A stretch of 64,000 nucleotides of DNA. Origin: Bradyrhizobium sp. AT1 (lineage in GTDB: Bacteria > Pseudomonadota > Alphaproteobacteria > Rhizobiales > Xanthobacteraceae). The DNA is taken from contig NZ_JXDL01000001.1 of assembly GCF_001590795.1 (NCBI RefSeq), positions 1,788,606 to 1,852,605 of the forward strand. The letters are read 5' to 3'. Both the position numbers and the translations under genes were made by a program. How positions within the stretch are numbered: the first letter of the stretch is position 1; each line of letters begins with the position of its first letter. Under the pieces are notes generated by a model. It did no database searches, was not told where the DNA came from, and saw only the letters and a list, made by a program, of their open reading frames with translations. Below are positions 1 to 7,851 of this stretch, one piece after another.

Positions 1-32
1 GGCGTTATCCTGGCGGGCCAAGGTGCACCGCC

Positions 33-245
33 ATGCCGTCTTCCGTGATCCGGTTCTTTCGCTATGCGCCCGACACACGCGAGCTGAAGGTGACGTTCGT
101 CAGCGGACGCCTCTATGTCTACGAGGACGTTCCGCCCGAGGTCGTCGCCGCGTTCAAGGACGCGCGCTCCAAGGGGACGTTCTTCAACCACGAAATCCGC
201 GACCGGTATGCCTATCGTGACATCACGCACGAATATGCCGGCTGA
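33..245 (+). CDS. KTSC domain-containing small protein
   Basis: This is a 70-residue protein that is essentially one KTSC-type domain. It has a pattern of short beta strands (IRFFRYAP, ELKVTFVSGRLYVYEDVP) followed by a helix (PEVVAAFKDARSKGTFFN) and a C-terminal segment with R-D-R-Y. KTSC domains are small folds found alone or attached to lysyl-tRNA-synthetase-like or nuclease-like proteins, and their biochemical role is not settled. The ATG at 33 was chosen because the domain begins almost at once after it. The gene is convergent with the EF-hand gene, with only 12 bases between the stops. The family call is fairly safe; the function is unknown. Confidence 0.8.
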   Translation: MPSSVIRFFRYAPDTRELKVTFVSGRLYVYEDVPPEVVAAFKDARSKGTFFNHEIRDRYAYRDITHEYAG

Positions 246-257
246 TTTCGGCTTCGC

Positions 258-1043
258 TCAGACGCTCATCGACATGGACGAGCCGGCCGCCGGGGCGCTT
301 TGCCCCTGCCCGCCTTGCCGCTGCATCAACTGCGCGAACAGATCATAAGCCGAATTCCGCGGGCTGGAGGCGCCCGGCACCGTCGTCGACATCTTGAAGC
401 CGTCGGCATAGGTGACGGTGGTGGTGGTCGAGCCATCGGCTGCGGTCGTCGTCGTCGAGGTCGACCCGCCGCCGGACTTCGACGAGGAATCCGCTCCATC
501 GCCCGAGCCGCCAGCACCTTGCGCGTGATGGTGGCCGTGTCCGCTCTTCAGGGCCTTCGACATCTCGTCGAGACTGACATTGCCGTCCGCGTTCGCATCG
601 AGTTTCGAGAACACGTCATCGGCCTTCGCGAGGTTGGTTCCGCCAGCGCCCAGCGCGTCCTCGAACTCGGACTTGGTGATGCTGCCGTCGCCGTCCGCAT
701 CGATCTGCGAGAACAGATCCTTGAGCGCAGCATCCCGGCGCGTCGACGTCGAGGAAGTCGAACTCGACGAGGACGAGGTCGAGGTCGTCGCAGTGCTGGC
801 GGCGTCCGACGACTGGCTCTGCGCCGCGAACAGCGCATTCATCGTCTCCGGCGAGATCTGCGGATATTGACCGGCGTTGACCGAAGAGGCCGCGCCGCTG
901 GACTTGCTGCCGCTGTCGATCGAGAACGGATTGCTCGCGCCCTGCGCGGACCCCGTCTTGTGCGTCGAGGAGGACGATTTCGAGTTCGTCAGCGACTGGA
1001 TCGCGTCGAGTGCGCTCGAGACGGCGCCAAGGGCGAACAACAT
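258..1043 (-). CDS. EF-hand calcium-binding protein, XopAW-like
   Basis: The protein has about 261 residues. A Ser/Thr-rich low-complexity N-terminal half is followed by two canonical EF-hand loops (DADGDGSITKSE and DANADGNVSLDE), then a His-rich and Gly/Ser-rich linker. The C-terminal part holds a Thr-rich strand (TTTTVTYADGFKMSTTVPG) and a short helix. The start at 1043 is preferred over one 12 codons upstream because GGAG lies 9 bases ahead of it. This layout resembles the XopAW family of calcium-binding proteins, which in Xanthomonas includes type III effectors and is common in bradyrhizobia. No type III apparatus is nearby, so secretion is only inferred from family resemblance. Calcium binding is well supported by the loops. 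Confidence 0.85.
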   Translation of the reverse strand: MLFALGAVSSALDAIQSLTNSKSSSSTHKTGSAQGASNPFSIDSGSKSSGAASSVNAGQYPQISPETMNALFAAQSQSSDAASTATTSTSSSSSSTSSTSTRRDAALKDLFSQIDADGDGSITKSEFEDALGAGGTNLAKADDVFSKLDANADGNVSLDEMSKALKSGHGHHHAQGAGGSGDGADSSSKSGGGSTSTTTTAADGSTTTTVTYADGFKMSTTVPGASSPRNSAYDLFAQLMQRQGGQGQSAPAAGSSMSMSV

Positions 1044-1296
1044 TGCACAACTCCAACCGATGCGGCATGCCGCGGCCAATGCTCTGCAGGTGATGTCAGC
1101 AAGCGTCGTGCCAGCGCAAAAAGCTCAATGAAATCCGCCCTTCGTGCGCCTCGCAGCACCCGGAAACACCGGCAATTCATGCCGGTCGCGGCAGAAATTT
1201 CCGCCCACAGGAAGCACGCCGGCCGTGCATTGCCCGCCGTGGAGGCCCATGTTAGGCGAGGCCATCTTTCACGCCCCGCCTCCGGGAAACCGCGCC

Positions 1297-1998
1297 ATGA
1301 CCCAAGCCTTCGCCCCCCGCCCCCTGGCCATCGCGCCCTCGATCCTGGCTTCGGATTTTTCCAGGCTCGGCGAGGAGGTGCGCAGCGTCGACGCCGCCGG
1401 CGCCGACTGGATCCATCTCGACGTGATGGACGGACACTTCGTTCCCAACATCTCGTACGGCCCCGACGTCATCAAGGCGATGCGGCCGCACACCAAGAAG
1501 GTGTTCGACGCGCATCTGATGATCTCGCCCTGCGACCCCTATCTCGAGGCCTTCGCGAAAGCCGGCTGCGACCACATCACTGTGCATGCGGAGGCCGGCC
1601 CCCATTTGCACCGCTCGCTCCAGGCGATCCGCGCGCTCGGCAAGAAGGCCGGCGTCTCGCTCAACCCAGGCACGCCGATCAGCGCGCTCGAATATGTGCT
1701 CGATCTCGTCGACCTCGTGCTGGTGATGTCGGTCAATCCCGGCTTCGGCGGCCAGGCCTTCATCCCCTCCGCGATCGGCAAGATCCGCGACATCCGCGCG
1801 ATGACCGCGGGACGCCCGATCGACATCGAGGTCGACGGCGGCGTCGGCCCTGACGTTGCGGGCGCGCTTGCCGCAGCCGGTGCCAACGCTTTCGTTGCCG
1901 GCACATCCGTGTTCAAGGGCGGCACGCAGGAAGCCTACAAGACCAACATCGCCGCGATCCGCAACGCGGCACTGGGAGCCCGCGGCGAAGCCATCTGA
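1297..1998 (+). CDS. rpe: ribulose-phosphate 3-epimerase
   Basis: This 233-residue TIM-barrel enzyme interconverts D-ribulose 5-phosphate and D-xylulose 5-phosphate in the pentose phosphate and Calvin pathways. Family motifs are all visible: the start [16 protein letters not shown], the metal-site strand [17 protein letters not shown] near residue 70, [10 protein letters not shown], and the phosphate-binding end EVDGGVG followed by AGTSVFKG. The reading frame is open upstream to 1144, but homology begins at the ATG at 1297, which gives the usual length. The gene stands alone between an EF-hand gene on the other strand and a membrane protein 51 bases downstream. Confidence 0.96.
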   Translation: MTQAFAPRPLAIAPSILASDFSRLGEEVRSVDAAGADWIHLDVMDGHFVPNISYGPDVIKAMRPHTKKVFDAHLMISPCDPYLEAFAKAGCDHITVHAEAGPHLHRSLQAIRALGKKAGVSLNPGTPISALEYVLDLVDLVLVMSVNPGFGGQAFIPSAIGKIRDIRAMTAGRPIDIEVDGGVGPDVAGALAAAGANAFVAGTSVFKGGTQEAYKTNIAAIRNAALGARGEAI

Positions 1999-2049
1999 GA
2001 ACCATTCGCGGGTCCCGAACCGGCGCCACCGCCGCCGCGACCAAAGACA

Positions 2050-2646
2050 ATGAATGGAATTCGCGCCACTCCGTTTTCCGCGGGCTTGCAACGCCTGCGC
2101 GCCGAATCCCTGCAGGACGGAGAGCGGGTGATCTGGCAGGGCCAGCCCGACGGCGTCGCCCACATGATGATGTGGCGGCATCTTTGGTGGATCGGATTTC
2201 CCTGGCTGTTGCTGGCCGTCATCGCCATCGGCTTCGATTGGATCGGCGGCGCGGCCCAGCCTCTCGCGATGCTCGGCGTTGCGATGGTTGCGACCCCGCT
2301 GGTGATGCTGCTGCAGGACCTGCAGACGCTCTATCTCATTACCGATCGCCGCGCGCTCATCTTGCGAACGGCCTGGGGCAGACGGACGGTGAGCCGAACA
2401 CCATTCCAGGCGATGGACCCCGATTTCGAAATCCTCGACATCGGCCGTGGCGCCGGTCACCTCAATTTCGCGTCGGGAAGATCGACCCGCTCGCCCGATA
2501 CCGACTACACTGGACGCTACGGATTTCGCTGTCTTCGAGATGCACCGCGCATACGGGAGATCCTCGAACGCGCACGCACGGGCGCGATGCGGCAGCACGG
2601 GAAAAACATCGCGGCTTTTACGGGTGTTGCGACGCGCAATGCCTAA
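2050..2646 (+). CDS. membrane protein with PH-like domain
   Basis: This is a 198-residue protein. The N-terminal part (LQDGERVIWQGQP) resembles the strand that opens bacterial PH/DUF304-type domains. Two hydrophobic segments follow, at about residues 45-62 and 70-88. After them comes Y-L-I-T-D-R-R-A-L-I, a hallmark of the bacterial PH domain downstream of its membrane hairpin. The C-terminal region has a second strand set and a basic tail. The likely location is the inner membrane with the PH-like part in the cytoplasm. No partner gene suggests a function. It is 51 bases downstream of rpe, and no terminator is seen between them. Confidence 0.8.
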   Translation: MNGIRATPFSAGLQRLRAESLQDGERVIWQGQPDGVAHMMMWRHLWWIGFPWLLLAVIAIGFDWIGGAAQPLAMLGVAMVATPLVMLLQDLQTLYLITDRRALILRTAWGRRTVSRTPFQAMDPDFEILDIGRGAGHLNFASGRSTRSPDTDYTGRYGFRCLRDAPRIREILERARTGAMRQHGKNIAAFTGVATRNA

Positions 2647-2737
2647 AATTGCAACCTTGATCCGTACTCATCCGGACTTCACTGATTCGCGCAAATCACC
2701 ACAAGTGATTCCTGCCTGCTTTTGACGGGAGGACATC

Positions 2738-2881
2738 ATGACGGCGACTCTGCTCTGGACCGGCGTAGCGTTGTGGTTGGCGTTCAATGCGGCGATTGCG
2801 GCACGCAGCCTCTACGTGGCGCGACCGGTGAAGGCCGGGGCTTCTGCCCGCGTCATCCACTTCCATCGTCGCCGGGGCTGA
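2738..2881 (+). CDS. small single-pass membrane protein (47 aa)
   Basis: This short ORF begins at an ATG with a strong ribosome-binding site (GGGAGG six bases upstream). It encodes 47 residues: one hydrophobic helix (LLWTGVALWLAFNAAIAA), then a basic tail ending in HFHRRRG. The positive tail after the helix suggests that the C-terminus is cytoplasmic. There is no recognised family. The strong ribosome-binding site and a clean transmembrane helix support a real gene. Confidence 0.6.
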   Translation: MTATLLWTGVALWLAFNAAIAARSLYVARPVKAGASARVIHFHRRRG

Positions 2882-2886
2882 GTGTG

Positions 2887-3066
2887 ATGCAGATCGCCCT
2901 CGTGAAGCGTCAGCCGAAACGCAGGTGCCGCATTCCGCGCCGCCCGCATCCGAGCCTCGATTACTTCTTCGGCCGCCTCGATCGCACCGAGGGCACGCTG
3001 GACGACGATGCGGGGCTCGACACGACCGACCTCGACCACTCCTTTCCTTCTCAACGCCGACACTAG
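2887..3066 (+). CDS. possible small hypothetical protein (59 aa)
   Basis: The ORF begins five bases after the stop of the preceding 47-residue gene. It would encode a 59-residue protein with a very basic N-terminal half (VKRQPKRRCRIPRRPHP) and an acidic C-terminal half (TEGTLDDDAGLDTTDLD). No clear ribosome-binding site is seen; coupling to the previous gene would be needed. ORFs on the other strand also cover this stretch. Treat it as a candidate only. Confidence 0.3.
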   Translation: MQIALVKRQPKRRCRIPRRPHPSLDYFFGRLDRTEGTLDDDAGLDTTDLDHSFPSQRRH

Positions 3067-3086
3067 ATTTACCTTCCGGACCGCCC

Positions 3087-3278
3087 ATGAAACCGCACTG
3101 CCCGAATTGCCTGAAGGAAATGACCAAGGCATCCGCCTCGCGTAACCTGTTCAATTGCGAACCCTGCCGCGAGATCATCCAGTATTTTGGCGGCAGCGCG
3201 GATCACGGCGAGCCCGGCCCGCAATTCTCCTGGCCGATCCGCCGCAAGCGCGTCGCCCACACCGCTCACGCGGCCTGA
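3087..3278 (+). CDS. small zinc-ribbon-like protein (63 aa)
   Basis: The 63-residue product has two CxxC knuckles near its N-terminus (C-P-N-C and, about 15 residues on, C-E-P-C), as expected for a small zinc ribbon. A basic C-terminal part follows. The frame is open far upstream, but the ATG at 3087 begins right before the knuckles. It is followed by a gene on the opposite strand whose stop lies 21 bases away. Zinc binding is inferred from cysteine spacing; no function is assigned. Confidence 0.65.
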   Translation: MKPHCPNCLKEMTKASASRNLFNCEPCREIIQYFGGSADHGEPGPQFSWPIRRKRVAHTAHAA

Positions 3279-3299
3279 TCAGCCCGAAAAAGCGCAGCC

Positions 3300-4739
3300 T
3301 TATCCGGCTGCCTCGCCGGCCTCAGTCTCACCGATATCCCCCGCCATCCGCGGCGGCCGGACCACGGTGACGGTGCAACTCGCTTCCGAGGCCACCTTGG
3401 CCGAGACGCTGCCGAGCAGCGAGCGTCTGAACGAGTTCTGCCGCGCGCCGATGATGACATGGTCGACCTGGTTGACCTCGGCAAACTCCAGGATCGCGGC
3501 GGCGGGATCGACCGCCTCCAGCACGTGAGCCGACAGCCGGCTCTCATCCAATTTGAGCGGCGTCGCCCAATGCCTGAGCGCCACCAGACGGTCGATATGC
3601 TTGTTGGACCCCTGCTCGTCGAGCGTCCGGTCGATCGCGATCCGGTTCAGCTTGAGCACGTTGACGCAGGCGAGCCGCGCTGACGGCAAGGTGGCGAGGA
3701 TGCGCTCGGTGGTCACGCGCAGCGCCTCGTTCAGCTCCGGCGCGCCTTCCACGGTGTCGAGCGCGACGGCGAGGATTGGGCTCGACGCGATTTGGGCGGC
3801 GACATCCGATTTCGCGCGCGGCGCCATGACGCCCAGATTGAAGCGGCGACGCCAGGCGACGCTGAGCGGGTCGCGCTTGATCCGCTCCGAGCGCGTTGTG
3901 AGCTTGACCTGATCGGGATGGGCGAGATCGAAGGCGAGCTGGGACGCCGTCGGATAGCGCCACACCGGCTCGATCTCGAGACACCGCAGCACCACCTCCT
4001 GCAGCCAGGGCGGATAGTCGGCGCGCAAGCTCCGCGGCGGATACGGATCCCGCCACAGCCGGCGCCGCATCGCACGCAGCGTCTCGCCCTCGCCGAACGG
4101 ACGCTCGCCGGTGGTGAAGAAATACAGCAGCACGCCGAGCGAAAACAGGTCGCTGCGCGGATCGTCGCGCACCCCCGACAGCCGTTCGGGCGCCATGTAC
4201 GGCGCGGTGCCGTAAGGCAGGCGGAATTCCTCCTGCAAAAGGTCCGGCAGGTGGTTGTGATGCGACAGGCCGTAATCGATCAGCACCGCCTCGCCGCTCT
4301 CGCGGAACATGATGCTGCTCGGCTTGATGTCGTGATGGATCACGTTCTGCCGGTGCAGATCGGCCAGCGCGGTTGCGATCCTGGCCACGAGCAGCCGCGC
4401 TTCGTCATAAGGCAGCGGCAGGTCGGGCAGCCGCTTGTAGAGCGTGGTGCCACCGATTCGCTCGATCACGACATAGGCCTGGTGCGCGAAATCGCCGGTG
4501 CCGAAGCAGGTCGGGACGTGCGGACCCGCGAGCCGCGGCAGGATCATCATTTCCATCTCGAAGGAGACGATCGCGGCGGGGTCTTCGCCCTCAGCCACCC
4601 GCGGGATCTTCATCAGGAGCGGCACGTCGATGCCGGGATGGGTGACGGTCCAGAGCGTTGCCATACCGCCGGCATGAACGCATTCACCGATGGTGTAGCC
4701 ATCGATCACCGCGCCGGATTTGACCAGAGGCTTCGGCAT
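3300..4739 (-). CDS. Ser/Thr protein kinase fused to universal stress protein domain
   Basis: A 479-residue cytoplasmic protein. The N-terminal kinase domain (about 12-275) has a Gly-rich loop (C-V-H-A-G-G-M-A), ATP-anchoring K44, catalytic-loop H136/D137/K139, metal-binding D155 in D-Y-G, and an A-P-E motif. The catalytic-loop Asn expected at residue 142 is Ser, and DFG is DYG, so activity may be altered. After a linker, residues about 315-470 form a universal stress protein domain that ends in the nucleotide-binding pattern G-A-R-x(n)-G-S-V followed by TVTVVRPP. The gene starts five bases after the phosphoesterase stop, so the two are surely co-transcribed. It probably reads out stress or nucleotide state and phosphorylates partners in the same cluster; that is inference. 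Confidence 0.9.
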   Translation of the reverse strand: MPKPLVKSGAVIDGYTIGECVHAGGMATLWTVTHPGIDVPLLMKIPRVAEGEDPAAIVSFEMEMMILPRLAGPHVPTCFGTGDFAHQAYVVIERIGGTTLYKRLPDLPLPYDEARLLVARIATALADLHRQNVIHHDIKPSSIMFRESGEAVLIDYGLSHHNHLPDLLQEEFRLPYGTAPYMAPERLSGVRDDPRSDLFSLGVLLYFFTTGERPFGEGETLRAMRRRLWRDPYPPRSLRADYPPWLQEVVLRCLEIEPVWRYPTASQLAFDLAHPDQVKLTTRSERIKRDPLSVAWRRRFNLGVMAPRAKSDVAAQIASSPILAVALDTVEGAPELNEALRVTTERILATLPSARLACVNVLKLNRIAIDRTLDEQGSNKHIDRLVALRHWATPLKLDESRLSAHVLEAVDPAAAILEFAEVNQVDHVIIGARQNSFRRSLLGSVSAKVASEASCTVTVVRPPRMAGDIGETEAGEAAG

Positions 4740-4744
4740 TGCCG

Positions 4745-5485
4745 TCAGCGCCCCTGCGACAGGCGGTCGGCGAGCCAGTGCGGCAGGCCGTTGTCGCGGA
4801 TCCTGCCCGCCGCGCTCGCGACGTCATAGGGCGCGCGGCAATAGGTGATCTGGCACGATTCGGTGTCGAACAGGACGAAGGCAGCCGACGGATCGCCGTC
4901 GCGGGGCTGGCCGACCGAGCCGAGCACGGCGAGCCATTGCCGCCCGCGCAGCAGCTGCACCGGGACGTCAGTCTTCGGTGTGAAGCTCGTCATCTTCGCC
5001 GTCACCGACATCGAATAGAGCGCTGGGCGATGGATATGACCGCAGAACGTGACATGGGCGGGCGTCGCAATCAGGCTCTTGGCGGCGTCCACGGTGGAGC
5101 GAACATAGTGCCAGCGCTGCGGGTGAGAGGCTTCCGAGTGCACGAAGAGACGATCGCTGTCCTGCACCAGCATCGGCAACTCGGCCAGGAACCGCCGCTG
5201 CGCGGCGTCGAGCCGGCCCCGCGTCCATTCGATTGCGACCTGCGCCTCGGCGTTCATCGTCTCCGCCGAGGAATTGACGGCTTGGTCGTGATTGCCGCGC
5301 ACGGCCAGGGCACCGTTGGCAACCAGCTCCATCGCGGCATCCACCACCCATTCCGGATCGGCGCCATAGCCGACGAAGTCGCCGAGCAGCACGAACTGCT
5401 CCGCGCCCTTCGCACGGGCGACCTTCAGGCAGGCCTCGAAGGCTTGCCGGTTGCCGTGGATATCCGAAAAGACAGCGAGAAGCAC
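4745..5485 (-). CDS. metallophosphoesterase family protein
   Basis: A calcineurin-like phosphoesterase of about 246 residues. The two-metal site motifs appear in order: F-S-D-I-H-G-N, L-G-D-F-V-G-Y-G, G-N-H-D, a single H in VHSEASH, and G-H-I-H. It is of the short YfcE/diadenosine-type class, so the substrate could be a phosphoprotein, a nucleotide or a cyclic nucleotide. The GTG start at 5485 is chosen because GGAGG sits directly before it at good spacing; an ATG six codons upstream lacks a ribosome-binding site. Its close pairing with the downstream kinase suggests opposing phosphatase and kinase roles, which is inference. Confidence 0.88.
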   Translation of the reverse strand: MLLAVFSDIHGNRQAFEACLKVARAKGAEQFVLLGDFVGYGADPEWVVDAAMELVANGALAVRGNHDQAVNSSAETMNAEAQVAIEWTRGRLDAAQRRFLAELPMLVQDSDRLFVHSEASHPQRWHYVRSTVDAAKSLIATPAHVTFCGHIHRPALYSMSVTAKMTSFTPKTDVPVQLLRGRQWLAVLGSVGQPRDGDPSAAFVLFDTESCQITYCRAPYDVASAAGRIRDNGLPHWLADRLSQGR

Positions 5486-5600
5486 GCACCCTCCACCCTT
5501 CAATTCTTATTGAAGCCCGATACGGCCAAATTGAGGGAGGTCAAGAACATGCGCCAGCGCCGCGCCGATTACCAGCGCCCCGCGGACGATAGCGAAGAGC

Positions 5601-6206
5601 CTATTGCTCGTCCTTTGGCGGCATCCGGGGCGGTGGGATCGGTGTGAATACGGCGCCTTGCGCGCCGGCTGGCGGGGCCATGAATTCGCCGGTCGAGGAA
5701 TCGCCGCCGGTGGTCTCCATGATCGTCTTGGGCGTCACATATTCGCGGACCATGTCGAGGAGGCTGCCATCGCCGCCGCCGAAATCCGCGGCGCGACCGC
5801 CTTGCGGATGTCCCAGAGCGATCTCGTTTTCCGCGGCATGGGTCTTGTCGGCGAGCCCGTCGTTGTAGGGCACACGGAAGGCGCGCGGGATACCGCTCGG
5901 ACGATTGTCCTCGTCGAGCTGCTCGACCCAGAGATAGATCGAGCCGGGATCGCCCTGAAGCGAATGCGGCTCGACGATGCGGGACTTCAGGAGCTTGAAG
6001 GAGGTCGGCAACCTGTCCGTGCTGGCCCATCCGAGCAGCCCGCGCATCTCGGTGAAGCTGACGACATAGAAGGCGCTGGTCACGACCACCGCGACCGCCT
6101 TCAGCGACCAGTGCAGCCGCGCATAGACCAGCACGACCAGCAGCAGCGCACCGATGACGGCATAGGCGACCGATAGCGTGAGGATGACCGTTTGCAGACT
6201 AGTCAC
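5601..6206 (-). CDS. hypothetical membrane protein of the MotA/ExbD-like cluster
   Basis: The 201-residue protein has two hydrophobic helices (about residues 6-27 and 35-52). A globular part with the strand SIYLWVEQLDED and the sequence IPRAFRVPYND follows. The tail is Gly/Pro-rich and ends IPPPRMPPKDEQ. Its start overlaps the end of the preceding gene by eight bases, so the two are translationally coupled. No family is recognised. Position suggests it is a third subunit of the channel-like complex encoded upstream. Confidence 0.75.
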   Translation of the reverse strand: MTSLQTVILTLSVAYAVIGALLLVVLVYARLHWSLKAVAVVVTSAFYVVSFTEMRGLLGWASTDRLPTSFKLLKSRIVEPHSLQGDPGSIYLWVEQLDEDNRPSGIPRAFRVPYNDGLADKTHAAENEIALGHPQGGRAADFGGGDGSLLDMVREYVTPKTIMETTGGDSSTGEFMAPPAGAQGAVFTPIPPPRMPPKDEQ

Positions 6207-6885
6207 GGCGTATCCTCTTGGCGTTGCTGCTCACACCCGTCCTCGGGTCGAGATCGGCCCCGTTGCGCCAGCTGCTGCGGAACGTCTCGAGCAGCGATTT
6301 CGGCCGCTGATTCACATCGACGACCTTGCCCTCTGTGTCGAGCCGGAATCGCACCGCGGTCTTCTCGTCGCCGGTGTGGTCGAGCGTGAACTTGTTGTCG
6401 AACACGACCTGAGCTGTCGGATTGAGTTTCTGCACCTTCACATTCGCCGTCACGGGCTCGCCGGTGGTGGCGACGAAATGCGAGACGTTGACGGTGTATT
6501 CGCCGGCGACGATGCCGCGCAGCGTGACGATCTCCTCGCGGATGGGCGAGGCAATCTTCTTGCCGGCGACCATGATGAAGTCGTTGGCCCCGCCGCGGTC
6601 GTCGCGGTCGAGCGTAAGGAAACCGGCCTCGCGGTGGCGATACCAGGCGATGTTGCCGGCGGGATCCTGCACGAACAGGTCGAGATCGTCGGGGTGGTTG
6701 TCCGGCCAGTCCAGCGTGATGATGAACTCCGCCTTGGAGTCGATCTTGCCGTCCTTGGCGTCCGGAGAGACCGCGAGCAGCGCCAGGAAGAACAGGAACG
6801 CGATCACCTGGAGCGCCTTGAACAGCATCACGCCCAGCGGATCGAACGGCTCCTCGCGCGGATAGAGACCGAAATCATCCATCAT
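6199..6885 (-). CDS. ExbD-like single-pass protein with DUF2135-like periplasmic domain
   Basis: The protein has 228 residues. A short cytoplasmic N-terminus carries F-D-P-L-G-V-M-L at the mouth of a single membrane helix (about 18-38). This recalls the D-V-M-L entry to the helix of ExbD/TolR. The periplasmic part contains W-P-D-N-H-P-D-D-L-D-L-F-V-Q-D-P followed by a glycine turn, a pattern like the DUF2135/YfaP domain rather than the usual ExbD or OmpA domain. The start overlaps the MotA-like stop (ATGATGA), as is usual for channel/stator pairs. The ExbD role is inference from topology and position. Confidence 0.75.
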   Translation of the reverse strand: MMDDFGLYPREEPFDPLGVMLFKALQVIAFLFFLALLAVSPDAKDGKIDSKAEFIITLDWPDNHPDDLDLFVQDPAGNIAWYRHREAGFLTLDRDDRGGANDFIMVAGKKIASPIREEIVTLRGIVAGEYTVNVSHFVATTGEPVTANVKVQKLNPTAQVVFDNKFTLDHTGDEKTAVRFRLDTEGKVVDVNQRPKSLLETFRSSWRNGADLDPRTGVSSNAKRIRRD

Positions 6886-7652
6886 GACGGGGTTCCGGCG
6901 CCTTTGCGCTCCAGCGCCGGCGTCACATAGGTCTCGGTCAGCACAACCGCGTCGGAGAACACCCTCTGGGTCGCGGCATCCAGCATGTAATACTGGATCC
7001 GGACGAGGATCGAGCCGACGAGACCGGCAAGCGTCGTGTACATCGCGACCGCCATGCCGTCGCTCATCAGCCCCATCGAGGAGCGCATCGCGACCTTGTC
7101 GGCGGCATCCAGCCCCGCGATCGGCGCCAGCATGATGATGAAACCGACGATGGTACCGAGCAGGCCGAGCTTCATCAGCGTGTCGGAAACGAAGGCGCCA
7201 AACCCGTTGGAGCCGCGCAGGCGGTCGGCGAGCGTTCGCAGCAGCAGCGTCTGATCCACCGGGCGATAGTCCTGCGCGGCGGCCTTGGTGACGAGGCTTT
7301 CGATGTGATCCCGCACGAGCCCGCGCGGCAGCGACGTCGCACGCGCATCGAGCACCTTGCCGCCATCGGGCGCCGCGAGCGCTGCACGGCAGCGCCGCGC
7401 CGCCGCGCCCTCCCGCGCGATCGCCCGCGTGCGCAGGAAGCAGTGGCCGCAGGTGAGGATATAGAGCACCGCGATGACGCTCGAAATGTAGGTGCGGTCC
7501 GAGGTCAGCATCAGATGGATCAGGCCGAACCGCCACAGCAGCACGACGGCGAAGATCGAGAGCCCGGTGAAGATCATCCAGAACAGGAGCGCACTGCGCT
7601 CGGATGGGTCGGTCGTGACAGGCGCGATCGGTCCAATCGTCATCGAACTCAT
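6882..7652 (-). CDS. MotA/TolQ/ExbB proton channel family protein
   Basis: The 256-residue inner-membrane protein has two N-terminal helices (about 22-42 and 55-72), a cytoplasmic region, and a C-terminal MotA_ExbB domain (about 150-225). That domain contains F-V-S-D-T-L-M-K-L-G-L-L-G-T-I-V-G-F and G-M-A-V-A-M-Y-T-T-L-A-G-L-V-G-S-I, the two helices that line the ion path in this family. Such proteins form a ring around a one-helix partner and use proton flow to do periplasmic work. The next gene overlaps by four bases and is the likely partner. The gene is not part of a flagellar, tol-pal or tonB cluster. Confidence 0.87.
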   Translation of the reverse strand: MSSMTIGPIAPVTTDPSERSALLFWMIFTGLSIFAVVLLWRFGLIHLMLTSDRTYISSVIAVLYILTCGHCFLRTRAIAREGAAARRCRAALAAPDGGKVLDARATSLPRGLVRDHIESLVTKAAAQDYRPVDQTLLLRTLADRLRGSNGFGAFVSDTLMKLGLLGTIVGFIIMLAPIAGLDAADKVAMRSSMGLMSDGMAVAMYTTLAGLVGSILVRIQYYMLDAATQRVFSDAVVLTETYVTPALERKGAGTPS

Positions 7653-7851
7653 GCTGCACCGCTCCTCGGCCGCAACGATCGGCCCATCAAGATTTCCACC
7701 CGATTAGATCAAAGCCGCTGTCCCAGGTCCAAAGACCCATGCCCAATCCGGCTTGGGAAATTTGCCCGAACTGCGATCGTGCAGAACCCTGCGATTGGCA
7801 AGGCGCGGCGGTGTTGTTAGGCTGACCTTATCAAACGTTGAGGGTGATCGC

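Noticed and set aside
300..1853. 517-residue open frame across the EF-hand and rpe genes
   Set aside because: It is antisense to the EF-hand gene and out of frame with rpe. The composition is Arg/Ala-rich with no motif.
6199..7652. Zorya-type anti-phage system
   Set aside because: The MotA-like plus one-helix pair recalls ZorAB, but there is no OmpA/MotB-type peptidoglycan domain and no ZorC, ZorD or ZorE gene nearby.
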